A DNA stretch of 64,000 bases from DASZQL01 sp964391865. GTDB lineage: Bacteria; Planctomycetota; Phycisphaerae; Phycisphaerales; UBA1924. The notes below the pieces were generated by a model, which made no database searches, was not told the DNA's origin, and saw only the letters and a program-made list of their open reading frames with translations. Where the stretch lies: positions 186,001 to 250,000 of the forward strand of contig CAYMNQ010000004.1 of NCBI GenBank assembly GCA_964391865.1, read 5' to 3'. Every line of letters starts with the position of its first letter. Position 1 is the first letter of the stretch. Both the position numbers and the translations under genes were made by a program. Shown here in pieces: positions 17,290 through 25,653 of this stretch.

Positions 17290-18342
17290 ATGCGATCGAA
17301 TTTGTTCACCGTGCGTATGTTCATCTTGTCGGCACTCCTTCTCAGCCCAGCGGCGATCTTCGCCGGCCCGCTGACGCCGCCCGCCGGGCCGATCGCGCCG
17401 ACCCCCGGCCCTGAGCCGCGGATCGCGATCAACTCGACGAACACGCCCGGCGACGCGGACAGCCGGTTCCAGATTTCGCAGCCCGGGTCGTACTACCTGA
17501 CGGGCAACATCATGGGCGCCTTCGGGCGTTCCGGGATCGAGATCGTCGCCAGCGGCGTGACCATCGATCTGAATGGGTTCGAGCTGGTGGGTGTCGCTGG
17601 ATCGCTCGACGGGATCAAGGGCGACCCGGCGATCCAGAACGTGCGCATCCAGAATGGGACGATCAGCGGGTGGGGCGATCACGGCGTCGACCTCGTTGGA
17701 GTTGAACGCTGCCACGTGACGAATGTGATTGCGACGGCGAACACCGGCAGCGGCATTCAACTGGGCAGCGGGTCGTTCATGTCAGGCTGCATCGCGTCGT
17801 TGAACGCCGGCTTCATCGGGCTGAGCCTTGACGACGGCTGCACCATGGTCGATTGCACGGCGTTCGGGAACACCGGCCGGGGCCTCGCGGTCGACGCCGG
17901 CGGCACGATCACCAACTGCACGGCGTATGCCAACGGTGCGGAGGGTATCGTCGGCGGGCAAGGCGCGACCATCCAGCACTGCACCTCGCGTCTCAACACG
18001 TCTCACGGCATCCGCGTCTCCAGCGGCTGCACGGTCCGCAACAACACCTGCTACCGGAACAGCTTTGGCGGCGTCGGCGCCGGCGTGAGCACGACCGGCG
18101 GTGACAACCGCATCGAGGGCAACCATTGCGCCGCGGGCGGCATCGGCATCGAAGTCAACGGCACGGGCAGCATCATCATCCGCAATACCTGCGCCGGGAA
18201 CACCACGGACTGGGACATCGCGGCGGACAACATCTTCGGCCCGATCATCGACCGGCGCACGCCCGGCAGCGCCGCGGTGCTGGGCTTCGCTGCCGCCGGC
18301 ACGCTCGGTTCGACGGATGCGAACGCAAACTACTCGCACTGA
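17290..18342 (+). CDS. Secreted right-handed beta-helix protein, cluster member 4
   Basis: The 350-residue protein has a signal peptide ending IFAG, the cap PTPGPEPRIAINSTNTPGDA and about six coils (CTMVDC, GTITNC, ATIQHC, CTVRNN). The C-terminal cap is WDIAADNIFGPIIDRRTPGS and the end DANANYSH. ATG 17290 is preferred to ATG 17281 because AAAGGGAG (17273-17280) abuts the latter and lies 9 nt before the former. A strong terminator follows at 18415. Function unknown. Confidence 0.82.
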   Translation: MRSNLFTVRMFILSALLLSPAAIFAGPLTPPAGPIAPTPGPEPRIAINSTNTPGDADSRFQISQPGSYYLTGNIMGAFGRSGIEIVASGVTIDLNGFELVGVAGSLDGIKGDPAIQNVRIQNGTISGWGDHGVDLVGVERCHVTNVIATANTGSGIQLGSGSFMSGCIASLNAGFIGLSLDDGCTMVDCTAFGNTGRGLAVDAGGTITNCTAYANGAEGIVGGQGATIQHCTSRLNTSHGIRVSSGCTVRNNTCYRNSFGGVGAGVSTTGGDNRIEGNHCAAGGIGIEVNGTGSIIIRNTCAGNTTDWDIAADNIFGPIIDRRTPGSAAVLGFAAAGTLGSTDANANYSH

Positions 18343-18414
18343 GGTCGTTGGACATCGGCGCTCGCAAGGTCGGCGCGGTTCCCCGGATTCACATTCCGAA
18401 GTCTGAACGATCAC

Positions 18415-18438
18415 AAAGAGCCGTGCTCGGCTCTTTTT
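18415..18438 (+). terminator. Intrinsic terminator
   Basis: AAAGAGCCG and CGGCTCTTT pair over a 4-nt loop and run into a T-tract. It ends the transcript of member 4. Confidence 0.85.
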
Positions 18439-18574
18439 CATTGGATTCGCCTTGATCACGGGGTACCTTGAGTGCGGCGAGTGCTGTGTTGCGCGCTGCC
18501 CCAGCCCCTGGCCTTGTTACCGGGCCCCGGCCGAGGCGCTGATTCTCACTCGTCGGCGTTTGAAGGAGTCAGTC

Positions 18575-19927
18575 ATGGATCGGAGGAATCTCGTCATTGG
18601 CTTTACGGCACTCCTGGGTGCTGCGGCGTCTGCCGGCCCGCTCAACCCGCCGGCCGGCCCGATCGCACCGACGCCCGGCCCCGAGCCGCGGATCGCGATC
18701 AACTCGACGAACACGCCGGGGGACGCCGATAGCGTCTTTCGTATCGGGCAAGCGGGGAGTTACTACCTGACGGACAACATGCTCATCGGCCCAGGCGATC
18801 GCGGCATTGAGATCGCCGCCAGCAGCGTGACGATCGACCTCAACGGGTTCCAGATCGCCGGGTTCGGCGGGCTGCAGGGCATTGTCGCGTCGACGACGGC
18901 GATCGAACGCATCACGATCCGCAACGGCTTCATCGTCACGTGCTCGGGCGGCGGGGTGGACCTCGCGTCGATCCCCGGCGTCATTGTGGAGGGCGTCAAC
19001 GTCGAGGGCAGCTTTGGAACCGGGGCCGATGGGATCGCGGTCGGCGCCAACTCCACCGTGCGAGGGTGCATCGTGAAGAGCAACCAGGGCAACGGCATCC
19101 TCGTGGGCACGAATTCCACGATCTCGGGCTGCACGGCGGCGGACAACTCGCTCAGCGGGATCAACGCCGACGGCGGTTGCACGATCACCGACTGCTCGGC
19201 CGCTGACAACTCTCTCCTCGGCATCGATGCGAGCCTTTACGCCACGATCACGAACTGCTCGGCATCCAACAACGCCCTGACCGGCATCGATGCGAGGAGC
19301 GGCTCAGTCATCACGTCCTGCACCGCCTCCAACAACATCGGCAGCGGCATCGTGACGGAAGCCCAATGCGTCATCACCAACTGCACGGCAAGCAGTAACG
19401 ACATCAACGGCATCACGACAGATCTTCGGTCCACGATCACCAACTGCACGGCATCCGTGAACTCAGGCAACGGCATCGAGACCGATGCCGGCTGCGTGAT
19501 CACCACCTGCACGGCGTCCTCGAACGGTGGCCACGGCATTTCCACCGTCGGCAGCGGCTGCATCGTTACCGGCTGCGTGGCCCTCTTCAACATACTCGAC
19601 GGGATTCGCGTGACCAGCTTCTGCCGCGTTGCCGACAACACGTGCCAATCCAACGGGAACGGGGCCAGTGTCGGAGCAGGAATTCGTGCGACTTCGTTCA
19701 ACCGAGTGGAAGGCAACCACTGCGCCGCGAACGACACCGGCATCGATGTGGGCGGGGCCGACAACATCATCATCCGCAACACCTGCTCGACCAACACCGT
19801 CAACTGGGACATCGCGGCGGGCAACAAGTGCCTGGTGGTGCTGGGCGTTGACGCCGGCGCGATCTTGGGCGACTCGGGCGGCGCTTCGCCCGGTTCCACC
19901 AATCCCAACGCGAACTTCACGCATTGA
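18575..19927 (+). CDS. Secreted right-handed beta-helix protein, cluster member 5
   Basis: This 450-residue protein gives the clearest view of the coil unit. After the signal peptide (ending ASAG) and cap PTPGPEPRIAINSTNTPGDA, residues 160-327 are eight consecutive 21-residue coils of pattern [CS]T[IV]x[ND/G]C[ST]AxxNxxxGIxxxxG, encoded by 63-nt DNA repeats (19052-19555). The C-terminal cap (WDIAAGNKCLVV) ends NPNANFTH. ATG 18575 follows AAGGAG by 7 nt. The N-terminal cap DNA is nearly identical to that of member 4, including the unusual INSTNTPGDAD. No catalytic motif can be recognised. Confidence 0.84.
   Translation: MDRRNLVIGFTALLGAAASAGPLNPPAGPIAPTPGPEPRIAINSTNTPGDADSVFRIGQAGSYYLTDNMLIGPGDRGIEIAASSVTIDLNGFQIAGFGGLQGIVASTTAIERITIRNGFIVTCSGGGVDLASIPGVIVEGVNVEGSFGTGADGIAVGANSTVRGCIVKSNQGNGILVGTNSTISGCTAADNSLSGINADGGCTITDCSAADNSLLGIDASLYATITNCSASNNALTGIDARSGSVITSCTASNNIGSGIVTEAQCVITNCTASSNDINGITTDLRSTITNCTASVNSGNGIETDAGCVITTCTASSNGGHGISTVGSGCIVTGCVALFNILDGIRVTSFCRVADNTCQSNGNGASVGAGIRATSFNRVEGNHCAANDTGIDVGGADNIIIRNTCSTNTVNWDIAAGNKCLVVLGVDAGAILGDSGGASPGSTNPNANFTH
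19052..19555 (+). repeat. Eight 63-nt coil repeats within beta-helix member 5
   Basis: Eight in-phase 63-nt units each encode one 21-residue beta-helix coil. Units share ACGATCACCAACTGCACGGC-like starts. Equivalent units make up the centre of every other gene in the cluster, in numbers from about four (22725 gene) to nine (15862 gene). Confidence 0.8.
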
Positions 19928-20002
19928 CGAAGTCATCGGGCATCGGGCAACCGACATCCGGCCACCGCCTCGCCCTGCGTGGCTCACAAAGACGAGAACA
20001 CG

Positions 20003-21253
20003 ATGCACACGCGAATCAAGAACTTCGTCACGCTCGCCGTACCCGCGCTCCTCTTCACCGGCGCGTGGCTGCACGCCGGCCCGCTTGTGCCGCCCGTCGG
20101 CCCGATCGCGCCGACGCCCGGCCCGGAGCCTCGGATCGCGGTGAGCGCGGCGAACACGCCGGGCGACGCCGACAGCCTGTTCCGAATCACCCAGCCCGGC
20201 TCGTACTACCTCGCGGGGAACATCGCGGGCGCCGCGGGGCGGCACGGTGTCGAGGTTGCGGCGAGCGGCGTGACGCTCGATCTCAACGGCTTCGATCTCT
20301 CCGGCGTGCCGGGGTCGCTCGACGGTGTGTTCGTCAATGTTGGGTCGCCCGCGAACATCGTGGTGATGAACGGCTCGGTCCGCGCGTGGGGCGGCGACGG
20401 CGTGGACCTGCAGACCGCCGGAGCGATCAATTCGCGCATCGAGCGTGTGCGCGCCGGCGGGAACGGCGGGCACGGAATCTTGGTTGCCGCGAGCACCGCG
20501 GTGGATGGCTGCACCGCTGGTGGGAACACGCTCAGCGGCATCAACACGCAGAACGGGTGCGTTGTCTCGCGCTGCGCGGCGCGGGGGAACACCACCCAGG
20601 GCATACTTGTCGGGAACTCGTCAACGGTCAGCGAGTGCGTCGCCGAGCTCAACACTGGCATCGGCATCTCCACTGGCGGGGGCGTGGCAATCGTCGGATG
20701 CACCGCGCAGAGCAACAGTTCGAACGGCTTCTCCTTGGGCGCCGGAGCGACCGCGACGGGGTGTGCCGCGCGATTGAATGTCGGTGACGGCATATTTGTT
20801 GATTTCGGCAGCGCGGTGATCGGTTGCTCGGTCACATCAAACGGCGGTCACGGGATTCAGGCGGCGTCGAATAGTCTGGTCTCGGAGTGCACGGCTCGCG
20901 CGAATACGAACGACGGCATCCGGCTGGTGAGCGGGTGCATCGCGCGCGGCAACGCCTGTGCCGTGAACGGCAACGGCACGGCCGATGGCGCGGGGATCCA
21001 CGTGGTGGGGTCCGATTGCCTGATCGAGGGCAACAACTGCGTGACCGCGGACCGCGGCATCGACGTCGACGCCGCGGGGAACACCATCATCCGCAACGCC
21101 TGCGCGGGCAACACCACGAACTGGACCATCGTTGCCAACAACGTCGTCGGTCCGATCCTCGACCGCACCGCGCCCGCGAGCGCCGCGATCAGCGGGAATT
21201 CCGCGCCGAGCAGCCTGGGCACCACCGAGCCGAACGCGAATTTCACATACTGA
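20003..21253 (+). CDS. Secreted right-handed beta-helix protein, cluster member 6
   Basis: The 416-residue protein has a signal peptide ending WLHAG, cap PTPGPEPRIAVSAANTPGDA, about eight coils (TAVDGC, CVVSRC, STVSEC, VAIVGC, SAVIGC, SLVSEC) and a C-terminal cap NNVVGPILDRTAPASAA ending EPNANFTY. That last cap is almost identical at DNA level to those of the genes at 21296 and 22725. ATG 20003 begins the signal peptide; the ribosome-binding site is weak. It lies 42 nt before the next beta-helix gene, so the two are probably cotranscribed. Confidence 0.82.
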   Translation: MHTRIKNFVTLAVPALLFTGAWLHAGPLVPPVGPIAPTPGPEPRIAVSAANTPGDADSLFRITQPGSYYLAGNIAGAAGRHGVEVAASGVTLDLNGFDLSGVPGSLDGVFVNVGSPANIVVMNGSVRAWGGDGVDLQTAGAINSRIERVRAGGNGGHGILVAASTAVDGCTAGGNTLSGINTQNGCVVSRCAARGNTTQGILVGNSSTVSECVAELNTGIGISTGGGVAIVGCTAQSNSSNGFSLGAGATATGCAARLNVGDGIFVDFGSAVIGCSVTSNGGHGIQAASNSLVSECTARANTNDGIRLVSGCIARGNACAVNGNGTADGAGIHVVGSDCLIEGNNCVTADRGIDVDAAGNTIIRNACAGNTTNWTIVANNVVGPILDRTAPASAAISGNSAPSSLGTTEPNANFTY

Positions 21254-21295
21254 TCGCGGCGCTCGCCCCTTCCCTTGAGACCAAAGGAGAAACCC

Positions 21296-22426
21296 ATGCT
21301 TGCAGCACGACTCGCAATGCTCTCAGCAGCCAGTTCACTGCTCACCGCCGCGCACACGCTCGCCGGTCCGCTGAGCCCCCCAGCGGGGCCGGTCGCCCCA
21401 ACCCATAAGACGCTCACCGAGGTCGAGCCGCGCATCGCTGTGAACGCGATGAACACGCCGGGCGATGATGACAGCCTGTTCAAGATCACTCAGCCCGGGT
21501 CCTACTACCTCACCGGCAACATCACGGGCGTGATCGGCAAGCACGGGATCGAGATCGTCGTTAGGGGTGTGACGCTCGACCTCAACGGGTTTGACCTCAT
21601 GGGCGTGGCCGGGATGGGCGCCTTTGACGGCGTCAACGCAGAGGTGGGCGGCTTGGTAAACATCGCGGTTGTCAACGGCTCGGTCCGCAACTGGGGTGAC
21701 GATGGCGTGGACCTGAACGCCGCGTCGAACAGTCGCATCGACGGCGTGCTCAGTTTCGGCAACGCTGGCGACGGCATCGTCACAGACCTTGGCAGCACGG
21801 TCTCAAACTGCTCGGCGCACTCGAACATGCGCTTCGGCATCGCCACCGACAGCGGTAATACGGTCTCGAACTGCTCGGCGCGCGAGAACGGAGGCACCGG
21901 CATCATGGTCGGTTTCGGCGGCACGGTCTCGAATTGTTCCGCGCTCCAGAACGTCGGCACCGGCATTAGCGCCGGCAATAGCTGCACGGTCTCGAACTGC
22001 ACGGCGGCCAGCAATGCTGGCAGCGGCATCGGCGCCAGCGGCGGCTGCACAGTCGCCGACTGCACTGTCGGGAGCAACGTGCTCGACGGTATCAGGTGCT
22101 TTGCGTCTTGTACGATCCGCGGAAACGTCTGTTCGAGTAATGGCTCCGGTGCCAGCGACGGCGCGGGCATCCGTGCCACCAGTTCCGACAACCGCATCGA
22201 GGGCAACAACTGCATCGGTGCCGACCGAGGCATCCGGGTGGACGTGGCTGGCAACATCATCATCCACAACACCTGCTCGGGGAACACGACGAACTGGGAC
22301 ATCGCCGCCAACAACGTGGTTGGCCCGATTCTTGACCGCACGGCGCCAGCGAGCGCGGCGATCCTTGGAAACTCCGCGCCGAGCAGCCTGGGCACCACGG
22401 AGCCGAACGCGAACTTCACCTATTGA
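21296..22426 (+). CDS. Secreted right-handed beta-helix protein, cluster member 7
   Basis: This 376-residue member combines the second cap subtype (THKTLTEVEPRIAVN, as in the gene at 14510) with the C-terminal cap of its neighbours (NNVVGPILDRTAPASAA, ending EPNANFTY), so it looks like a recombinant. About six coils are very uniform: STVSNC, NTVSNC, GTVSNC, CTVSNC, CTVADC. AAAGGAG precedes ATG 21296 by 6 nt. It follows member 6 after 42 nt. The 298-nt gap behind it (22427-22724) shows no recognisable element. Confidence 0.83.
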   Translation: MLAARLAMLSAASSLLTAAHTLAGPLSPPAGPVAPTHKTLTEVEPRIAVNAMNTPGDDDSLFKITQPGSYYLTGNITGVIGKHGIEIVVRGVTLDLNGFDLMGVAGMGAFDGVNAEVGGLVNIAVVNGSVRNWGDDGVDLNAASNSRIDGVLSFGNAGDGIVTDLGSTVSNCSAHSNMRFGIATDSGNTVSNCSARENGGTGIMVGFGGTVSNCSALQNVGTGISAGNSCTVSNCTAASNAGSGIGASGGCTVADCTVGSNVLDGIRCFASCTIRGNVCSSNGSGASDGAGIRATSSDNRIEGNNCIGADRGIRVDVAGNIIIHNTCSGNTTNWDIAANNVVGPILDRTAPASAAILGNSAPSSLGTTEPNANFTY

Positions 22427-22724
22427 ACATCCAGCGACCCGCGCGGCGTGCGTGTGTTGTGATGCGAGCCGTCAGAATCAGGCCAATTCACGCGGCATGC
22501 GATCAGCGCTGTCAAACCGGGCAATTCTCATCTCTTGCGATGAGCGGTTGGCTGTGGCTTCTTTCGGCAAGTCTCGGGAAAACGGTTCACATCGACGTCG
22601 GCGTTATGTACGTTGAATGACCGTCCGAGCCTGCCGCGCGCGGTCTGTCGCGATGGCCGGAGTGTGCGATGTGCCGTAGCCCTTCGCGCGAATCGCCGAA
22701 TCGCCGACTCTCTGGAGAATCGCC

Positions 22725-23711
22725 ATGCGTTCACTCGTCACCGTGCTGTCCATGCTGTGCTCTTCGGCTGCTCTCGCCGGCCCGCTGACGCCGCCGGTCG
22801 GGCCGATCGCGCCGACGCCCGGCCCCGAGCCGCGGATCGCGGTGAACGCGGCGAACACGCCGGGCGACGCGGACGCGACGCCCAGCCTCTTCAAGATCAC
22901 GCAGCCCGGCTCGTACTACCTCGCGGGGAACATCACCGGCATCGCGGGGCGGCACGGCATCGAGATCGCGTCGAGCGGCGTGACCCTTGATCTCAACGGG
23001 TTCGATGTGGTCGGTGTTGCCGGTTCGCTTGACGGCGTGGTCGTCACGCCGCTGAACCTTGTGAACATCTGCGTGCGCAACGGATCGATCCGTTCGTGGG
23101 GCCAGGCGGGGATCAACCTGCTCGACGGCGCGACGTCCGCCACCAACATCACCGACATCGTCGCCAGCGCGAACACGGGGGTCGGCATCCGCATGGGCTT
23201 CGGCGGCGTGATCACGCGCTGCACCGCGTACAACAACACCGCCGGCGGCATCGGCGGTGCCGCCGGCACTGTCATCACCGAATGCGTCGCGTACACCAAC
23301 GGCGGGGACGGCATCTCCACCGCCTCCGGCTGCACGGTCAGTCGTTGCACCGTCCGGTCCAATGTGGGTGACGGCATCGATGTGTTCAACGACTGCCTGG
23401 TCATCGACAACGACTGCAGCCTCAATGGCAACGGCGCGGGCAACGGCGCCGGGATCCGAATCACCGGCAACGATTGCCGCGTCGAGGGCAACAACTGCAC
23501 CGACGCGGATCGCGGCATCGAGGCGGTCGTCGCGGGCAACGTGATTGTTCGCAACACCTGCTCGGGGAACACGACCAACTGGGTCATCGCCGCCAACAAC
23601 GTCGTCGGTCCGATCCTCGACCGTACCGCGCCGGCCAGCGCCGCGATCAGCGGCAACTCGGCGCCGAGCAGCCTGGGCAGCACGGACCCGAACGCGAATT
23701 TCACCTATTGA
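22725..23711 (+). CDS. Secreted right-handed beta-helix protein, cluster member 8 (shortest)
   Basis: With 328 residues and only about four full coils (GVITRC, TVITEC, CTVSRC and one before them), this is the shortest member. Signal peptide (ending ALAG), cap PTPGPEPRIAVNAANTPGDA and C-terminal cap (NNVVGPILDRTAPASAA, ending DPNANFTY) are as in members 6 and 7, so length differences lie in the coils. A short insertion (ATP) sits in the cap before SLFKITQPGSYYL. The stop is 13 nt before the next start, a likely operon with member 9. Confidence 0.83.
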   Translation: MRSLVTVLSMLCSSAALAGPLTPPVGPIAPTPGPEPRIAVNAANTPGDADATPSLFKITQPGSYYLAGNITGIAGRHGIEIASSGVTLDLNGFDVVGVAGSLDGVVVTPLNLVNICVRNGSIRSWGQAGINLLDGATSATNITDIVASANTGVGIRMGFGGVITRCTAYNNTAGGIGGAAGTVITECVAYTNGGDGISTASGCTVSRCTVRSNVGDGIDVFNDCLVIDNDCSLNGNGAGNGAGIRITGNDCRVEGNNCTDADRGIEAVVAGNVIVRNTCSGNTTNWVIAANNVVGPILDRTAPASAAISGNSAPSSLGSTDPNANFTY

Positions 23712-23724
23712 ATCGGGGCTCACC

Positions 23725-25653
23725 ATGCGATCGCTCGCACTCTTCTTGATTATGCTTGGCGTCCCCGCGCTAGCCGGACCGCTCACGCCGCCGGCTGGCC
23801 CGATCGCGCCGACGCCCGGCCCGGAGCCGCGGATCGCGGTGAGCGCAACGAACACGCCGGGTGATGCGAACTCGGTCTTCCGCATCGCGCAGCCAGGCTC
23901 GTACTATCTGACGGGCAATGTTGCTGGTGCCGCGTCGCGCCACGGGATCGAGATTGAAGCCTCGGGTGTGACGCTCGACCTGAACGGCTTCGAGATCGCG
24001 GGCGTCGCCGGCGCGCTCGACGGTATCAGCGTGCCCACGCCGGGAACGGCCAACATCACAATCATCAACGGGCTGGTCCGCAATTTCCCCGGCGACGGCG
24101 TCGATGCGTTCAACGCGGCCGGCGTGCGGCTTGAAGGCGTCACCGCCGCGAGCAACGGCATGGAAGGCCTGATGATCGGGGATGGCGCGATCGTGACTCG
24201 ATGCATCGGGCGCTCGAACGGCGTCAGCGGCATCCGCGTCACGAACGGCTGCACCGTCACCGACTGCAGCGCCACGGGCAATACGACGCGTGGGTTCATC
24301 ACCGGCTCGGGATGCACGGTGGCGCACTGCTCGGCGCTCTCCAATCCCGGCTTCGGCTTTGTCGTGGCGAACTCGACCATCACCGACTGCGCGGCGCACA
24401 ACAACGGCTCGGCAGGGATTTTCTCCGCCGGGCACGCGACCATCGCCCGCTGCACGATCCGCAACTCCGGTGCCGACGGCATCCAGGTGGGCGAAGCGTG
24501 CGTGATCGTCGACTGTGTGTCGCGCGCGAACGTGGGCGACGGCATCGAGGTGTTCAGCGACAGCCGCGTGTCGGGGAACGTCTGCGACGACAACGGCACG
24601 GGCGACGGCGCGAGCATCCACGCCCTCGGCACGCGCAACCGCATCGAGAACAACCGCTGCGCCGGCGCGGACCGCGGGCTGGATATCGACGCCGCAGGTA
24701 ACACGATCGCGAACAACGTGGCGGTCCAGCACACGGACAACTATGCGATTGCCGCCGGGAATCAGGTCGAGGTTCTGCTCGGGCAACTGCCGGAGCGCTT
24801 CGACTTCCCGTGCAATGTGCGGCTCTCTGGATCGCTGACGGGAGTCGCGAACGACGATGGAATCACAATCGCATCGGGTGATGTGACGATCGACTTGGCG
24901 GGGTTCTCCTTGAACGGTGTGCCCGGCAGCTTCAGCGGCGTGGTGGTCGGCCCAACGGCGATGGCCTTCGGCATCTCAATCCGCAACGGGTCTATACGGG
25001 GATGGGGGCGAGATGGTGCCGAGATGACGAATTCGAGGGGTGCACGATTCGAGAACGTCACGTTCGCCACGAACAGCGGCTCAGGACTTGTGCCGGGCAT
25101 CGGCGCGGTGATCCAACATTGCACCGCGATGAACAACGTCGGCAATGGATTTTTCGGATCGGGGAACGCTGCGTATGTCAACTGCTCGGCGTCCTCCAAC
25201 GGCGGCACGGGGTTTATGCTCGGAAGCGGGACATCGACGGAAGCATGCGTCAGCCACTCGAACGTCGGCCGCGGCTTCAGCACGGTGATCGGCAATACAG
25301 TTCAGCGCTGCATCGCCAGCTTCAACGGTGAGTCCGGGATCTTTGTTCAGAGCGGCTGCACGATCGTCGGCAACACATGTCACTCCAACGGGCTCGACGC
25401 GGCGATCTTCGGCGCGGGCATCGAGACCGGCCCCTCCGGCGGTACGGGCTCACGGATCGAGGGGAACAACTGCACTTCGAATGATGCCGGGTTCAGCCTG
25501 CTAGGCTTCGGCGTGCTGCTGCTCCGCAACTCGGCCCGCGGCAACGGCGTGAACTACTCGATCGCCCCCGGAAATTCATCAGCGCAGATCATCAACGTCA
25601 GCGGGATCGTCGGCTTCGTCTCGACGGATCCGAACGCCAATCTTGCTTACTGA
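23725..25653 (+). CDS. Secreted double beta-helix protein, cluster member 9 (two fused domains)
   Basis: This 642-residue protein contains two beta-helix domains. Domain 1 (to about residue 350) has the signal peptide (ending ALAG), cap PTPGPEPRIAVSATNTPGDA and about seven coils, but its C-terminal cap lacks the usual ending and runs into domain 2. Domain 2 (about 353-642) starts directly with FPCNVRLSGSLTG and VTIDLAGFSLNGVPGSFSG, without signal peptide or Pro-rich cap, has about five coils, and ends DPNANLAY. It reads like fusion of two adjacent copies with loss of the intervening stop, leader and signal peptide. It overlaps the stop of the convergent gene at 25647 by 7 nt. Confidence 0.83.
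   Translation: MRSLALFLIMLGVPALAGPLTPPAGPIAPTPGPEPRIAVSATNTPGDANSVFRIAQPGSYYLTGNVAGAASRHGIEIEASGVTLDLNGFEIAGVAGALDGISVPTPGTANITIINGLVRNFPGDGVDAFNAAGVRLEGVTAASNGMEGLMIGDGAIVTRCIGRSNGVSGIRVTNGCTVTDCSATGNTTRGFITGSGCTVAHCSALSNPGFGFVVANSTITDCAAHNNGSAGIFSAGHATIARCTIRNSGADGIQVGEACVIVDCVSRANVGDGIEVFSDSRVSGNVCDDNGTGDGASIHALGTRNRIENNRCAGADRGLDIDAAGNTIANNVAVQHTDNYAIAAGNQVEVLLGQLPERFDFPCNVRLSGSLTGVANDDGITIASGDVTIDLAGFSLNGVPGSFSGVVVGPTAMAFGISIRNGSIRGWGRDGAEMTNSRGARFENVTFATNSGSGLVPGIGAVIQHCTAMNNVGNGFFGSGNAAYVNCSASSNGGTGFMLGSGTSTEACVSHSNVGRGFSTVIGNTVQRCIASFNGESGIFVQSGCTIVGNTCHSNGLDAAIFGAGIETGPSGGTGSRIEGNNCTSNDAGFSLLGFGVLLLRNSARGNGVNYSIAPGNSSAQIINVSGIVGFVSTDPNANLAY

Noticed and set aside
19052..19555. Regular 63-nt repeats suggesting a CRISPR array
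   Set aside because: The units are contiguous, all in one reading frame and code for beta-helix coils; there are no spacers and no cas genes.
9169..25653. Autotransporter adhesins
   Set aside because: None of the beta-helix proteins has a C-terminal beta-barrel; each ends a few residues after the helix cap.
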